Positions 36,965 through 47,204 of a DNA stretch of 64,000 nt are shown here, in pieces (the stretch's first letter is position 1; each line of letters opens with the position of its first letter). The position numbers and the translations under genes are program-made. Below the pieces are notes generated by a model that was not told where the DNA came from, ran no database searches, and worked only from the letters and a program-made list of their open reading frames with translations. The DNA lies in the NCBI RefSeq assembly GCF_010669145.1, contig NZ_CP048637.1:62001-126000 (forward strand), read 5' to 3'. The DNA is from Rhizobium oryzihabitans (GTDB taxonomy: Bacteria; Pseudomonadota; Alphaproteobacteria; Rhizobiales; Rhizobiaceae).

Positions 36965-38002
36965 TCAAGAGTGCAGGAATGCCATCGCGTCTTCCGGGAC
37001 GAGTTGCGTCTTAAGGCATGCGGTCAGCCGGTCCGGCCCCAGCCCGCGAAGATCCTCATTGAAATCGCCGAGCTCAGGCGACAGCACCAGCGGCAGGATC
37101 CCCTCTTCCTGTGCCCGCCGGCTCAATCCCTCGATCCCATGCCGGCCGGCGGCATCCGCATCCGCGGCGATATAGATGCGCCGGCATCCGGGCGGGAAGT
37201 TGAAGGCGGCAAGGTGATTGGCCGTGAGCGCCGCGACCATCGGCATTCCTGGCATCACGTGTGAGAGCGACAGCATGGTCTCGAGCCCCTCGCCTGCCGC
37301 CATGACCGGCACAGGCGCATTGACCGGAAAGCCAAAGCGGACGCCATTCCCGAGGAGCCCGCCAAGTGCGCGGCGCGGATCGTCGACCTTCGCCTTGCCG
37401 TCGCCCTCGGGGTCGAGCCAGCTGCGATGCACGCCGGTGATGGCCCCGGCACAGTCAGTCACGGCGGCGATCAGGGCCGGATAACTAGTGGTCCGGCCCG
37501 TGACCAGGTCGTGATAGTAGCACGACGGGTGGAAACCGAGCGCCGCATGGGTGGATGCCCTCAGGATACCGCGCTCGCGGAGATAGGCGTCCGCCAATGT
37601 GCCGGCCAGCGGCTGTGTCATCCGAAACAGACGCCTGGCCCGCTCAGACGCCGGCCGCTCGACCGTCGCAGAATTATGGACGCGCGTCCTAAGAGACGAC
37701 ACCGGCTCCGGTCGAGGCAGGCTGAGGAACCGACGCGCCTCCTCGGCAACGTCCCGGAAGTCGACGAGGCCGCACGTCTCGCGGACGAGGTCGAGCAGAT
37801 CGCCGAACTGACCGGTCGCCGCATCCGTCCATCGGCCGGCGCGGGGACCGGTCAGATGCACATAAAGGGACCGTCCCTTGCTGTTGCCGACATCGCCGAC
37901 GAGCCAGTAATTGCCGGCACGGCGGCCGGCGGAGAGATAGTGCCGGCAGACCGCCTCCGCGTCCTGCGCGAGACGATCCGCCAGATCCGAGGCAGCTAGC
38001 AT
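36965..38002 (-). CDS. Toprim-domain protein (DUF7146-like, plasmid primase-related)
   Basis: 345 residues, GGGAGG leader. N terminus has the primase-like AGNYWLVGDVGNSKGRSLYVH and WTDAATGQFGDLLDLVRE. The centre (RLFRMTQPLAGTLADAYLRERGI) is the conserved DUF7146-type segment. The toprim fold follows: VMAAGEGLETMLSLSHVMPG with the catalytic-type Glu, and RIYIAADADAAGRHGIEGL with DxD. No helicase domain. It lies 12 bases downstream of the strawberry-notch gene and is probably co-transcribed with it. Confidence 0.85.
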   Translation of the reverse strand: MLAASDLADRLAQDAEAVCRHYLSAGRRAGNYWLVGDVGNSKGRSLYVHLTGPRAGRWTDAATGQFGDLLDLVRETCGLVDFRDVAEEARRFLSLPRPEPVSSLRTRVHNSATVERPASERARRLFRMTQPLAGTLADAYLRERGILRASTHAALGFHPSCYYHDLVTGRTTSYPALIAAVTDCAGAITGVHRSWLDPEGDGKAKVDDPRRALGGLLGNGVRFGFPVNAPVPVMAAGEGLETMLSLSHVMPGMPMVAALTANHLAAFNFPPGCRRIYIAADADAAGRHGIEGLSRRAQEEGILPLVLSPELGDFNEDLRGLGPDRLTACLKTQLVPEDAMAFLHS

Positions 38003-38014
38003 GGCAGACCTCCC

Positions 38015-41000
38015 TCATGACCGGCGCGCGATATCGACGAGGCGATGACACTCAATCAGCTTCGACAGGATCGCTGCTCCCTCGTCTGTAACAGGCACGA
38101 AGAAACGCAGCTTCCAATTGATCATCTCGGAGAACAGTCCCACCGAGCGCAACCAGTCGCGCATGCCATCCGTGAAGCCAGTCAGTTCGACGCGGTATTC
38201 GTTCATGACGCGCACGCGGCGCAGCGTCATATCGCCGGCAAGCCCGACGATAGAGGATCCGTCGACAAGCGATGCCCAGGCCTGGTCGGCGCTCAGCACT
38301 TGCCTCTGATCGATCCCGAAATTGCGGCAAAGGCCGGCGAGCCGATCCGGTGCAATGACACGCCCGACGATCCGCTCGCCTTCGTCGGTCTGCAGCCGCC
38401 GCACCCGGCAGAAATCCTGCGGCAGCAATTTCCAGATCGGAAGCAACAACCCGTTGACGATGTGCATCGTCGACGTCGAGAATTCCGGCACCGCTGCGAC
38501 CTCAGTATTCCAGGCAAGGGCGAAGGCTTGTTCGTCGGCCTCCTCCCAATTTGTCTCTTCAAGTTGCCGGACTTCGAAGCGCAGCTCGTCCATCGGCCGG
38601 ATCAGCGACACGCGCGGCTGAATGGAGCCGTCGTCCAGCATGATCGACCGGGTCGGCACCATCACCGCTGGCCGGCCCGACTTGCCATTGATCATCAGCT
38701 TCGCACGTTGATCCTGCTCTACGAGGCTTTGAACCTCCTCGAACCGCATCGGCGTATTACGATCCCGGCGTTTGATCGTCAGCAAGTGCGACTGCGCGCC
38801 GGTGACGGGATGGGTGTAGATCAGCCGGCGTTCGGTGACCGTCATACTGTCGGCGGTGATCGTCTCCAGGCCCTTGTCATAGATCCCGGCGGCAATCGCT
38901 CCCTCGATGCGAGCGGCCAGCAACTGCTCGAAAGCCTCGAACAGCACGTTCTGCATGGCTATGGTCAAGGCCAGCATGCGATTGAGGAAAGTCTGGATCG
39001 GCGGCAGCTCGTCCTTCAATCCGCCCTCCTCCGATGTCAGCGACAGGCCGGTGATGTTTTCGAACGTTTCCAGCGAGCAGCCTTCGATCCTGCCGGTATG
39101 CAGCAGTCCGTAGAACTGCCGCAACGCATCACGGGCATATTGGGATTCAAGATTGTCCTCGGACCGGAACATGCCCTGCCCGCCGGTCTGGCGCTGACCG
39201 CGTGTGATGGCGCCGAGCGTGTCGAGACGCCGGGCGATCGTCGATAGGAAGCGCCGCTCGGCCTTGACATTGGTGGCGATCATCCGGAAGCGCGGCGGCT
39301 GTTTCTGGTTGGTGCGATGGCTGCGCCCGAGGCCCTGGATCGCGACGTCGGCACGCCATCCGGCTTCCAGAAGGTTATGCAGGCGCAGGCGCTGATTTTT
39401 TGCGGCGATATCCGCGTGGTAGGATCTGCCGGTTCCGCCGGCGTCGCTGAAGACGAGAATGCCTTTCTCGTCGTCCATGAAGGCGCGCGCCTCATCGAGA
39501 TTGGCGCTACCCGGCCGGTTCTGCACGGCATAGCGGGCGATCGCGCTGTTGTCCTCGCGGCGGACAATGCGGCGAGACCGGCCGGTGATCTCGGCCACCT
39601 TCTCGGTACCGAAGTGCTGGACGATCTGGTCGAGCGCGGTCGGGATCGCCGGCAGGCTGCCCAAGGTTTCGACCAGATCGTCGCGGCGCCGTTCGGCCTC
39701 CCGGCAGATGACAGGGTTGCCGTTCGCGTCATGAACGGGTCGGGAGCTGAGATTGCCCTCGGCGTCGGAAAACTCCTCGAACAGCTGCACCGGGAATGAG
39801 TGCATCAGGTAATCGATGACATATTCCCGCGGCGTCACGTCGACCTGGAGATCGCCCCATTCGTCGGTCGGGATCTGCGCCAGCCGGCGCTCGGTCAGCG
39901 CTGCCCCGGTGGAAACGAGCTGGACGATGGCGGCATGTCCGTCCTCCAGGTCTGTGGCAGTCGCTTTGAGAAGGGCCGGCGTCTTCATCGAGGTCAGAAG
40001 ATGATTGAAGAAACGCTGCTTCGAGCTTTCGAAGGCCGAGCGGGCGGCGGCCTTGGCGTTTTTGTTCAGCGTGACGGATTTCCCAAGGATGCCCGAGGCT
40101 TCCATCGCAGCGTCGAGATGGTTGTGGATCACCTGGAACGCTTCGGCATAGGAATCGTAGATGCGGACCTGCTCATCGGTCAGCTCGTGTTCGAGAATCT
40201 CGTATTCGACACCCTCAAAGGAGAGCGAGCGCGATGCGTAGAGGCCCATGGCCTTGAGGTCTCTCGCCAGAACTTCCATGGCAGCGACACCGCCGTCCTC
40301 GATCGCGGCAATGAACTCGGAACGGGTCGGAAAGGGAAAGTCACTGCTGCCCCAAAGGCCGAGGCGCTCGGCATAGGCGAGCGACTCCACTTCCGACGCC
40401 CCGGTCGCCGAGACGTAGACGACGCGAGCGTCCGGCAGAGCGCGCTGCAGGCGGAGCCCTGCCCTGCCTTGTTGCGACGCCGCCTTGTCGCCGCGCTCGG
40501 TCTTGCCGCCGGCGGCGTTGGCCATGGCATGGCCTTCATCGAAGACGATGACGCCATCGAAGTCGGCGCCGAGCCAGTCAACGATCTGCTGCACGCGTGA
40601 CCGCTTGCCCTCGCGCTCATCGGTGCGCAGCGTGGCAAAGGTGGTGAAGAGGATGCCTTCTTCCAGCTTGATCGGCTTGCCCTGCCGGAAACGCGACAGC
40701 GGGGTGACCAGGAGCTTCTCTTGGCCCAACGCGCTCCAGTCGCGCTGCGCGTCTTCGATCAGCTTGTCAGATTTGGAGATCCAGACATGCCGACGGCGAC
40801 CCTTCAGCCAGTTGTCGAGAATAATGCCGGCAGCCTGGCGGCCCTTGCCCGCGCCTGTTCCGTCGCCAAGAAACCAACCGCGGCGAAAACGAACGGCACG
40901 CTCTGCGTCGGATGCGACCGCCCTGAGATTGTCAAAGGAGGCATCGACACTCCAGTGCCCGGCGAGATAGCCGGAATGGGCTTCGCCGGCATAGATGACG

Positions 41001-42394
41001 CTTTCGAGCTGGGCGTCGGAAAGATCGCCGCTGACGACGACGCGCTTCGGCAGATGTGGACGATAGCTTGGCTTTGGTGGTGCCACCGAGGCCATCGCGA
41101 GAGACTCGACCAGCGTGTCCGGATGCGGTTTTGCGTCAGGGATGTGGATCGACTGGAGCCGGTAGGTTTCGTAGATGCCGTCAGCAGCGCTTGCCTCATC
41201 CTTCGGCTGAGCGTCTCGCTGCTCGTAGGAAAGTTCGATGATGTCGTCTTCGACGGGTATTGAACGGCCGATTATCGAAGGCTTAGTTAGTCCGCCGACC
41301 GAGGGCATGGTGACCTCTGCTGGGCGCATCGTGCCCGCTCGCCGGATATCGTTGGAGAGCGCACCGATGGAACTCGGTACGAACGACGGTGAGCGCTGTG
41401 GGAGGTCACTGATCCAGCCGAGAAGTGTTTCCAAATCGCGCGCGGTGCCCTTTGGCGGAGCGAGCTGCGCCGGATCCTCCGCCGGGACCTTGTCGATGAC
41501 GGTGAGGCGCGTTTTCATCGTCGTTCCATGACGCGCATAGATGCTGCCGTCGATCGCTGCGGTGAACAGCACCGTGCCCTGTCCCTGCAGCCGAACGAAG
41601 GCGTCACGCCACGCGGGATTGTCCGGAGAAAGGCTCGCGCCAGTGATCGCGACGAGCCGGCCACCGGGAGCGAGACGAGCAAAGGCGGAGGTCAGATGCC
41701 GCCAGGCGGCGTCGGCAACGCGACCCTCGACGTGGACGCCAGCCGAGAAGGGCGGGTTCATCAGAACGACGCTCGGTCGGATGGAACGCTCGAGGTAGTC
41801 GTCGACATGCGCGGCGTCGTGTTGCGATATCGCAACGCCAGGGAAGAGTTGCTGCAACAACGAGTGGCGAGTAAGCGCATATTCGTTCAGCGCCAGACGC
41901 GCGCCCGCGAGTTCCGCAAAGATCGCCATGAGGCCGGTTCCAGCCGACGGTTCGAGAACTGTGTCGGCAGGCGTGATGCCGGCAGCACGAGAAGCGGCGT
42001 AGGCCAGCGGGATCGGTGTAGAGAACTGCTGCAGCGCCTGGCTCCCCTCGGATCGACGCGTGTGGGTCGGCAGGAGCCGCGCCACTTTCGTCAGCATCGC
42101 AAGCGCCGATTGAGGCACCTGGGCTCGGGAGGCGATAGAGCGGAATTTGCGCAGGAATAGGACTTGAGCGGCCTCGGTCGCCTCATAGGCATCCTTCCAG
42201 AGCCAGAGGCCTTCAGCGTCGCTGCCGCCGAAAACTTCGGTCATGATCTGTCGCAAGTCGGCTGAGGTGACAACCTGGCCTTGCTCCAGAAGCGAGGCGA
42301 TCTGACCAGCAGCATGCATAAGTGCTCCAGCGCGGGTTTTAATGGAAGGACGTGAGGAGGTAGAGACGGTTTGAGGATGCGAGATGATGTTCAT
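38015..42394 (-). CDS. Strawberry-notch-type helicase fused to a SAM methyltransferase
   Basis: About 1,459 residues from MNIISHPQTVSTSSRPSIK. The N-terminal methylase has ADTVLEPSAGTGLMAIFAE (motif I, about residue 145) and VVLMNPPFSAGVHV (about 212). The strawberry-notch AAA part carries Walker A FLGDGTGAGKGRQAAGI (about 510), Walker B VIVFDEGHAMANAAG (about 625), and a C-terminal helicase segment GLGRSHRTNQKQPPRF. Intact, unlike the second methylase-helicase at 7795-12892, which is unrelated in the helicase part. Common in rhizobial and phage-like plasmids; proposed roles in protection of incoming DNA are unproven. Confidence 0.9.
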   Translation of the reverse strand: MNIISHPQTVSTSSRPSIKTRAGALMHAAGQIASLLEQGQVVTSADLRQIMTEVFGGSDAEGLWLWKDAYEATEAAQVLFLRKFRSIASRAQVPQSALAMLTKVARLLPTHTRRSEGSQALQQFSTPIPLAYAASRAAGITPADTVLEPSAGTGLMAIFAELAGARLALNEYALTRHSLLQQLFPGVAISQHDAAHVDDYLERSIRPSVVLMNPPFSAGVHVEGRVADAAWRHLTSAFARLAPGGRLVAITGASLSPDNPAWRDAFVRLQGQGTVLFTAAIDGSIYARHGTTMKTRLTVIDKVPAEDPAQLAPPKGTARDLETLLGWISDLPQRSPSFVPSSIGALSNDIRRAGTMRPAEVTMPSVGGLTKPSIIGRSIPVEDDIIELSYEQRDAQPKDEASAADGIYETYRLQSIHIPDAKPHPDTLVESLAMASVAPPKPSYRPHLPKRVVVSGDLSDAQLESVIYAGEAHSGYLAGHWSVDASFDNLRAVASDAERAVRFRRGWFLGDGTGAGKGRQAAGIILDNWLKGRRRHVWISKSDKLIEDAQRDWSALGQEKLLVTPLSRFRQGKPIKLEEGILFTTFATLRTDEREGKRSRVQQIVDWLGADFDGVIVFDEGHAMANAAGGKTERGDKAASQQGRAGLRLQRALPDARVVYVSATGASEVESLAYAERLGLWGSSDFPFPTRSEFIAAIEDGGVAAMEVLARDLKAMGLYASRSLSFEGVEYEILEHELTDEQVRIYDSYAEAFQVIHNHLDAAMEASGILGKSVTLNKNAKAAARSAFESSKQRFFNHLLTSMKTPALLKATATDLEDGHAAIVQLVSTGAALTERRLAQIPTDEWGDLQVDVTPREYVIDYLMHSFPVQLFEEFSDAEGNLSSRPVHDANGNPVICREAERRRDDLVETLGSLPAIPTALDQIVQHFGTEKVAEITGRSRRIVRREDNSAIARYAVQNRPGSANLDEARAFMDDEKGILVFSDAGGTGRSYHADIAAKNQRLRLHNLLEAGWRADVAIQGLGRSHRTNQKQPPRFRMIATNVKAERRFLSTIARRLDTLGAITRGQRQTGGQGMFRSEDNLESQYARDALRQFYGLLHTGRIEGCSLETFENITGLSLTSEEGGLKDELPPIQTFLNRMLALTIAMQNVLFEAFEQLLAARIEGAIAAGIYDKGLETITADSMTVTERRLIYTHPVTGAQSHLLTIKRRDRNTPMRFEEVQSLVEQDQRAKLMINGKSGRPAVMVPTRSIMLDDGSIQPRVSLIRPMDELRFEVRQLEETNWEEADEQAFALAWNTEVAAVPEFSTSTMHIVNGLLLPIWKLLPQDFCRVRRLQTDEGERIVGRVIAPDRLAGLCRNFGIDQRQVLSADQAWASLVDGSSIVGLAGDMTLRRVRVMNEYRVELTGFTDGMRDWLRSVGLFSEMINWKLRFFVPVTDEGAAILSKLIECHRLVDIARRS

Positions 42395-42521
42395 CGAAGG
42401 ATGCTCCAAGAGAGAGGAAAGAACAGCGCAGCCCGACGTCCTGCCGAACGGGTCGGAAGAGCGAAATCGGGCAGCCAGGAGGGATCGGGAATGCCAGTAA
42501 AACCGCGGCGATTGTCAGCGG

Positions 42522-42776
42522 TTAGGTCGCAGGGCTCGCAATGGAGCCGGTTGGATCGTCGGGATCGGGCGGCAGATAGGCGTCGTAAGGATTGCCGTCG
42601 GCGAGATGGCCGAATGGCGTGAAGACATATTCGCCGTCTGTGTGGCCGACGGCGCAGAGCACGTAGCGTGGCTCGCGTGCAGCCGCATCGAGGCATTCGA
42701 TAAGAGCAAGATTGCCATCGGACGCGGCGCGCAGCAGCGTGTCGAAGTTCGCGCGGACATGATCGGGAATAGCCAT
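42522..42776 (-). CDS. DUF6117 family protein
   Basis: 84 residues, MAIPDHVRANFDTLLRAASD at the start with a GGAG leader. The whole length matches the family (DGNLALIECLDAA, YVLCAVGHTDGEYVFTPFGHLADGNPYDAYLPPDPD). Function unknown; a small plasmid-backbone protein upstream of the strawberry-notch gene. Confidence 0.75.
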   Translation of the reverse strand: MAIPDHVRANFDTLLRAASDGNLALIECLDAAAREPRYVLCAVGHTDGEYVFTPFGHLADGNPYDAYLPPDPDDPTGSIASPAT

Positions 42777-42882
42777 TGGGTTCTCCAGACAAAATGAGGC
42801 CCGGCGCTTGGCCGGGCTCTGTGATGACGACGATGGGATTTGCCGACGCGGCCGGGTTCTGAGCCCGGCATGCTTGAACGTG

Positions 42883-44073
42883 TCAGGAGGCGCTCTCGAG
42901 CAGCTTCTTGGCTTTGCCCTCGAGTTCGAGACGCGTGTCCTGATTGGTCTTGGTACGCGCCAGCGCGGTGATGCCCTGCACGAAATCGAAGATCGATTCC
43001 GGCGGCCTCCCCTCCTCCGACAGCACCATCTCGATCACCTTGCCGGTCTCGCCTTTCGAGAAGCCGCGCCGGCGAAGAAATGCTTCGCGGTCGTCATCTT
43101 TGCGCGCTACAACCCGTTCGCGCGCCGCCTTGATGCCGGCGATGAAGGGAGCCGGCGACGAATTGGCAAAGCTGGTCAGCGCGGGTGCTGCCTCATGCGC
43201 GAAGCGTTGGGCGGCAAATTTCGAATGGCGGATGGTGATCTCCTCGAAATTTTCCGTGCCCCACAAGTTGCGGTTGGCGCAGACCGCCCGGAGATAGAAA
43301 GAGGCGATGCCGAGGGTTTTCGATCCAACTTCCGAGTTCCAGGCATAGAAGCCGCGGAAATAGAGGTCGGGCTCGCCGTTCGGCAGTCGCCCTGCTTCGA
43401 TCGGATGGGTGTCGTCCACCAGAAACAGGAACACGTCTCGGTCGCTGGCATAAAGGGTCGTCGTATCCTTGGTGATATCGACGAACGGATTATGCGTCAT
43501 CGTCCCCCAATCCAACACACCCGGCACTTTCCACATCGTGTCGCCGATCCCGTTGCCGGCGATCTTCATCACGGCGGAGACCAGTTCATGGTCCCAGATG
43601 CGGCCGTATTCGGGTCCGGTGACAGCTCGCAGTTCGAGCCGGCCGTCGTCCATCTCGAGCGTCTTGACCAGCTCGGCACGGTGGTTGAGCAGACCGTGCT
43701 GCAGGTTAATCGCCGCAAGCGGCGCCGGCAGTTGCCGCATATAGGTGGCGGGGGCGCCAACCAGGCTGCAGAGCTGGCCGTAGCTCCAATGGGTCGGCGC
43801 GATCGCTTGACGCTGACCCGGAACGAGAAGCTCAAGCCGCTCCGCGTTGTCGCGCGTTGCTTCGACACGGATCGCAGCACTTTCGATGGTGCGGGCATGG
43901 GCGCGCTCGGCGCGGGACCGGACGGTGTCGTAGAGATCGGTCAGCGACAGGAAACGCTCGTCATCGGGGCGCGAAAACCATTCGGACGAAACGCGGCCGA
44001 TCCGTTCACCGCGCGAAATATCGACTTTGAAGCCGGAAGCGCCCGTTTGACTGGCGGAAGTGAGGGTGTCCAT
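42883..44073 (-). CDS. DUF932 domain protein
   Basis: 396 residues from MDTLTSASQTGASGFKVDI with a GGAGACA leader; upstream in-frame codons are not needed. DUF932 landmarks: LVPGQRQAIAPTHWSYGQLC, RAVTGPEYGRIWDHELVSAV, GRLPNGEPDLYFRGFYAWNSEVGSK-type sequence and CANRNLWGTENFEEITIRHS. The family is phage/plasmid-associated and often annotated as LGT_TIGR03299-like; molecular role unknown. Confidence 0.82.
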   Translation of the reverse strand: MDTLTSASQTGASGFKVDISRGERIGRVSSEWFSRPDDERFLSLTDLYDTVRSRAERAHARTIESAAIRVEATRDNAERLELLVPGQRQAIAPTHWSYGQLCSLVGAPATYMRQLPAPLAAINLQHGLLNHRAELVKTLEMDDGRLELRAVTGPEYGRIWDHELVSAVMKIAGNGIGDTMWKVPGVLDWGTMTHNPFVDITKDTTTLYASDRDVFLFLVDDTHPIEAGRLPNGEPDLYFRGFYAWNSEVGSKTLGIASFYLRAVCANRNLWGTENFEEITIRHSKFAAQRFAHEAAPALTSFANSSPAPFIAGIKAARERVVARKDDDREAFLRRRGFSKGETGKVIEMVLSEEGRPPESIFDFVQGITALARTKTNQDTRLELEGKAKKLLESAS

Positions 44074-44148
44074 AGCATTGTCTCCATAAGATGAAAGCCA
44101 GCCCCAACGGCTGGGCAAGGTTGAGGGATGTCTGGGTAAGAAGAAGGG

Positions 44149-44805
44149 TTAATCGGAAACCAGCCGGCAATGCGCCGAACGGATCGCCGAGAGTGCCGCC
44201 TGGAATTCGGCGCTTCCGAGCACATCAGAAAAATCCATCGTGGTGGCGATGGAAACGCATGCGGCATGGACCTCGTCGTCGGTCACTGCCTCGGGTGTTA
44301 GACCCCTAAAATTCGGGTCCACCTCGAGCACTGCCGCGATTGCGTCGCGCACACCAACCTCCTTCAGGCTAACCAGGACGTAGGAAGGCTTAGGTGCGTC
44401 GACCGGCTCTTCGGGATCCGGTTCTCCGGCGAGAACGGCTTCTCCTCGGGCGACCGCCCAGGCAGATCGGGCGAGCCATCCGGGCGACGCTGGGCGGGCC
44501 GCGCGGACGTCATCGAATAGCATCTTCAACAGTCCGAGCAGGATCTCGAAATGACGCGCCCGGTGCTGGACAGGTTCGTCGAACTGCTGCGGGATCTGGA
44601 TCGGCGGACCTTTATAGGCCGCATGTGTGCCGTCCCAGATGCCGGTGATATGAACTGGATCGGAGGAATCGAAGTCTCTCTCGGCGATGTCGCAGCTGTC
44701 GTCGTCAATGGCAGCACGGCACGCCGCCTCCAATGTGTCAGCTGCGTAGGTGCGATGCCGGAAGACCGGCAGATGATAGGTAGTCTCGATGGTAAAGTCA
44801 GGCAT
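44149..44805 (-). CDS. Hypothetical plasmid-backbone protein
   Basis: 218 residues, MPDFTIETTYHLPVFRHRTY at the start, behind CAGGAGG at ideal spacing. The first 85 residues resemble small rhizobial plasmid proteins (YAADTLEAACRAAIDDDSCD, ITGIWDGTHAAYKGP). The rest is acidic and soluble with no recognised domain. Lies between ParB-like and DUF932 genes on the same strand. Confidence 0.65.
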   Translation of the reverse strand: MPDFTIETTYHLPVFRHRTYAADTLEAACRAAIDDDSCDIAERDFDSSDPVHITGIWDGTHAAYKGPPIQIPQQFDEPVQHRARHFEILLGLLKMLFDDVRAARPASPGWLARSAWAVARGEAVLAGEPDPEEPVDAPKPSYVLVSLKEVGVRDAIAAVLEVDPNFRGLTPEAVTDDEVHAACVSIATTMDFSDVLGSAEFQAALSAIRSAHCRLVSD

Positions 44806-44908
44806 GGGTGCCTCCTGAAACGGAAAAACCCGGAGCGTTGGCCGGGCTGCTTGCAAGAGGACCCGACCGCAACAGCGATCGGGTCCGGCTGATGTGCTAA
44901 TCGCGAAC

Positions 44909-47038
44909 CTATTCGGCAGCGGCGAGATGCTCGCCGCCGGTCTCACTTTCCGTATCGCCGGCGTCATCGCTCGATCGTTCCGGCTCGTCGAGCAGGAATG
45001 CCGGCAAGCCGGTGAGTTCCGAGGCGGTCTCGTCCTCAACGGATCCGGCTGACGCATCATCCCCGACAACGTCGCTTTCGCCGATGCTCTCGTCACTCGT
45101 CATGCGAAGCGGTTCCGGCAGCCAGCCGGAGCCTGTCATCAGCCGCTCAGCCTCGCGGGCCATGTCGGCCTTCTTGAGATGGCCGATCAGCTCCGCCGCC
45201 TGGTCACCCTTGGCTTCCCGGACCGCCTGCAGGATCCGCGCCTTCGTGACACGGCCGAGATAGTTGTCGGCAGTCGGTGTCCAGCCAGCTTCCACCATGT
45301 CGAAGCCGATCGAGCGGGCCAATTGCTCTGCGTGGGCGATCGCACGGGTGCGCTTATTCCAGGGTTCGACCACGGCGTTGACCGACAGCGAGGCGCAATG
45401 GGCAAACAGCGCCTGCCGGCTGACCTCGTCGAGCCTGACCAGGAAATCCCAGAGATCGTTCGGGTCCTTGGGCAGATCCTGGCCCCAGCCTTCGTGCCGC
45501 TGCTCGATCTCCTTCGCCCAGACCGTATCGCCGAGGCCGGGCGTCTGGCTGAAGCGGGCGCTCTGCAGCGTCACCTCCAGGCATGAGTCCGAGCCGTAGA
45601 CGTAAAAGGTCTTCAGGACGAAGGCATGCAGGACCGCGATGAAGGCGATGACAGGATCGTTCGCGAGCGCATTGCGCAAGGCAACGGTGCGCGCCGCCGT
45701 CAGATCGAGGACAAGGCGATCAGGGAGGGGCTTGATTGTTTCGTCCTCGTCGTCCGGTTGGGTGCTTTCGCCGCCGGCGGAGCCGCTTGCCGCCAGGTCA
45801 CCGCCATGATCGGCACCATCGCCGGCTTCAGCTGAGGGATCCGTCTCATCCTTCGGTTCGTCCTCGGGCCGCACGAAACCTCGCTCGATCTTAAGCTCGC
45901 CACCGACGCCGAGCGAAACGAAGAGACCGCCGCGGGCGACCTCCTTCGGATCGAACACGTATGGGCGGTCGTTCAGGTGGTCGAGCTCGCTGCCGAGTTC
46001 CTCCAGCTTTTGTTCGGTGACTTCCGAGTACTCATCTGCCTCCGAATATTCTGCGTCGAGCTTGTCGTATTCGGCACGGGTGGCGTCATAGCGAGCCAGT
46101 TCCTCTTCCGTCATCTCCGCCTGCTCGCCGTAGAAGCGCCGCAGGCCGGACGTGTGGCCATATGGGAAGTCGAAGGCCACTTCGACCCATTTCCAGCCTT
46201 CGCTCATCTGGATCGCCTCGGCATCAGCCTTCAGCTTCTCCATCACGAGCTGTTCAAGCAGCGCCGGATCCTGCAGCCAGCCGCCCTGATCCTGGTCGAA
46301 TAGGTCGCGCATGGTCACGCCGCCGGCGGCCTCGTAGGCTTCGATGCCGACATAGACGGCCCGGCGGTCGTTGGCGCGGATCGCGGTCTCGGTCAGCAAG
46401 CGTCGGATGTAATAGGGCTCCCGGCTATGGGAGCGCGAGACCGTATCCCAGACCTGCTCCTGGCGAACATGGTCGTTGGTGATCGAGAAGGCCATGATCT
46501 GTTCGAGCGTCATCTCGTCTTCGGCATATAGATCGAGAAGCCGCGGCGAGACGGAAGCCAGCCGCAGGCGCTGCTTCACGGTGGCAACCGAGACGAAGAA
46601 GCGTGCGGCGATCTCTTCCTCACCAAGTCCCTGCTCGCGCAAGGTCTGGAAAGCGCGGAACTGATCGAGCGGATGAAGGCTGACGCGCTGGACGTTCTCG
46701 GCGAGTGAGTCCTCAACCTCGAGGGTTTCGCCCTTGCTGACGATGCAGGGAACGCCTGCCGTCTTGGCCAGGCGCTTCTGCGCAACGAGGCGCTCGAGGG
46801 CGCGATATCGGCGCCCGCCGGCGGGGATTCGGTAGATGCCGGTCTCGTTGCCATCGCCGTCGAGCTCGGGACGAACGTTGAGGCTGGTCAGCAGCCCGCG
46901 ATGGGCGATGTCTTCCGCCAGATCCTCGATCGAGACGCCCGCCTTGATCTTGCGGACGTTCTGCTGGCTGAGCACCAGCTTGTTGAAGGGAATATCCCGG
47001 GCTGCGCTGAGGGTGATTTTCTGGATGGCTTGTGCCAT
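44909..47038 (-). CDS. Large ParB/Srx-domain protein
   Basis: 709 residues with GGAG leader. ParB N-terminal fold: SQQNVRKIKAGVSIEDLAEDI, RIPAGGRRYRALERLVAQKR (GxRR box), SLAENVQRVSLHPLDQFRAFQ (ENxxR box) and HTH EEEIAARFFVSVATVKQRLR (residues about 130-165). The long C-terminal part contains a charged coiled-coil-like stretch (DATRAEYDKLDAEYSEADEY) and an acidic tail. These solitary large ParB-like proteins are a constant of rhizobial plasmids and are distinct from RepB. Target site and role unknown. It is transcribed away from the repeat array at 47205. Confidence 0.85.
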   Translation of the reverse strand: MAQAIQKITLSAARDIPFNKLVLSQQNVRKIKAGVSIEDLAEDIAHRGLLTSLNVRPELDGDGNETGIYRIPAGGRRYRALERLVAQKRLAKTAGVPCIVSKGETLEVEDSLAENVQRVSLHPLDQFRAFQTLREQGLGEEEIAARFFVSVATVKQRLRLASVSPRLLDLYAEDEMTLEQIMAFSITNDHVRQEQVWDTVSRSHSREPYYIRRLLTETAIRANDRRAVYVGIEAYEAAGGVTMRDLFDQDQGGWLQDPALLEQLVMEKLKADAEAIQMSEGWKWVEVAFDFPYGHTSGLRRFYGEQAEMTEEELARYDATRAEYDKLDAEYSEADEYSEVTEQKLEELGSELDHLNDRPYVFDPKEVARGGLFVSLGVGGELKIERGFVRPEDEPKDETDPSAEAGDGADHGGDLAASGSAGGESTQPDDEDETIKPLPDRLVLDLTAARTVALRNALANDPVIAFIAVLHAFVLKTFYVYGSDSCLEVTLQSARFSQTPGLGDTVWAKEIEQRHEGWGQDLPKDPNDLWDFLVRLDEVSRQALFAHCASLSVNAVVEPWNKRTRAIAHAEQLARSIGFDMVEAGWTPTADNYLGRVTKARILQAVREAKGDQAAELIGHLKKADMAREAERLMTGSGWLPEPLRMTSDESIGESDVVGDDASAGSVEDETASELTGLPAFLLDEPERSSDDAGDTESETGGEHLAAAE

Positions 47039-47204
47039 GTCAGTTTCTCCGTGGCGGACCGGCCGGAGCCTCTCTCCAACCTCCTAACCCGCCACAAATC
47101 CCCCTTCCCTCCTCTCCCTCTCTTCCGCTCGCTCGGGCCTCACCGAAAATCACTTCCACCCCCTAATTGATCGCCCCTGTTCACCCTCTATTTCTCTTGC
47201 CCGT
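47039..47204. other. Intergenic, pyrimidine-rich
   Basis: Spacer between the divergent ParB-like gene and the repeat array. Long pyrimidine runs on the plus strand (47098-47125). No gene. Confidence 0.4.
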
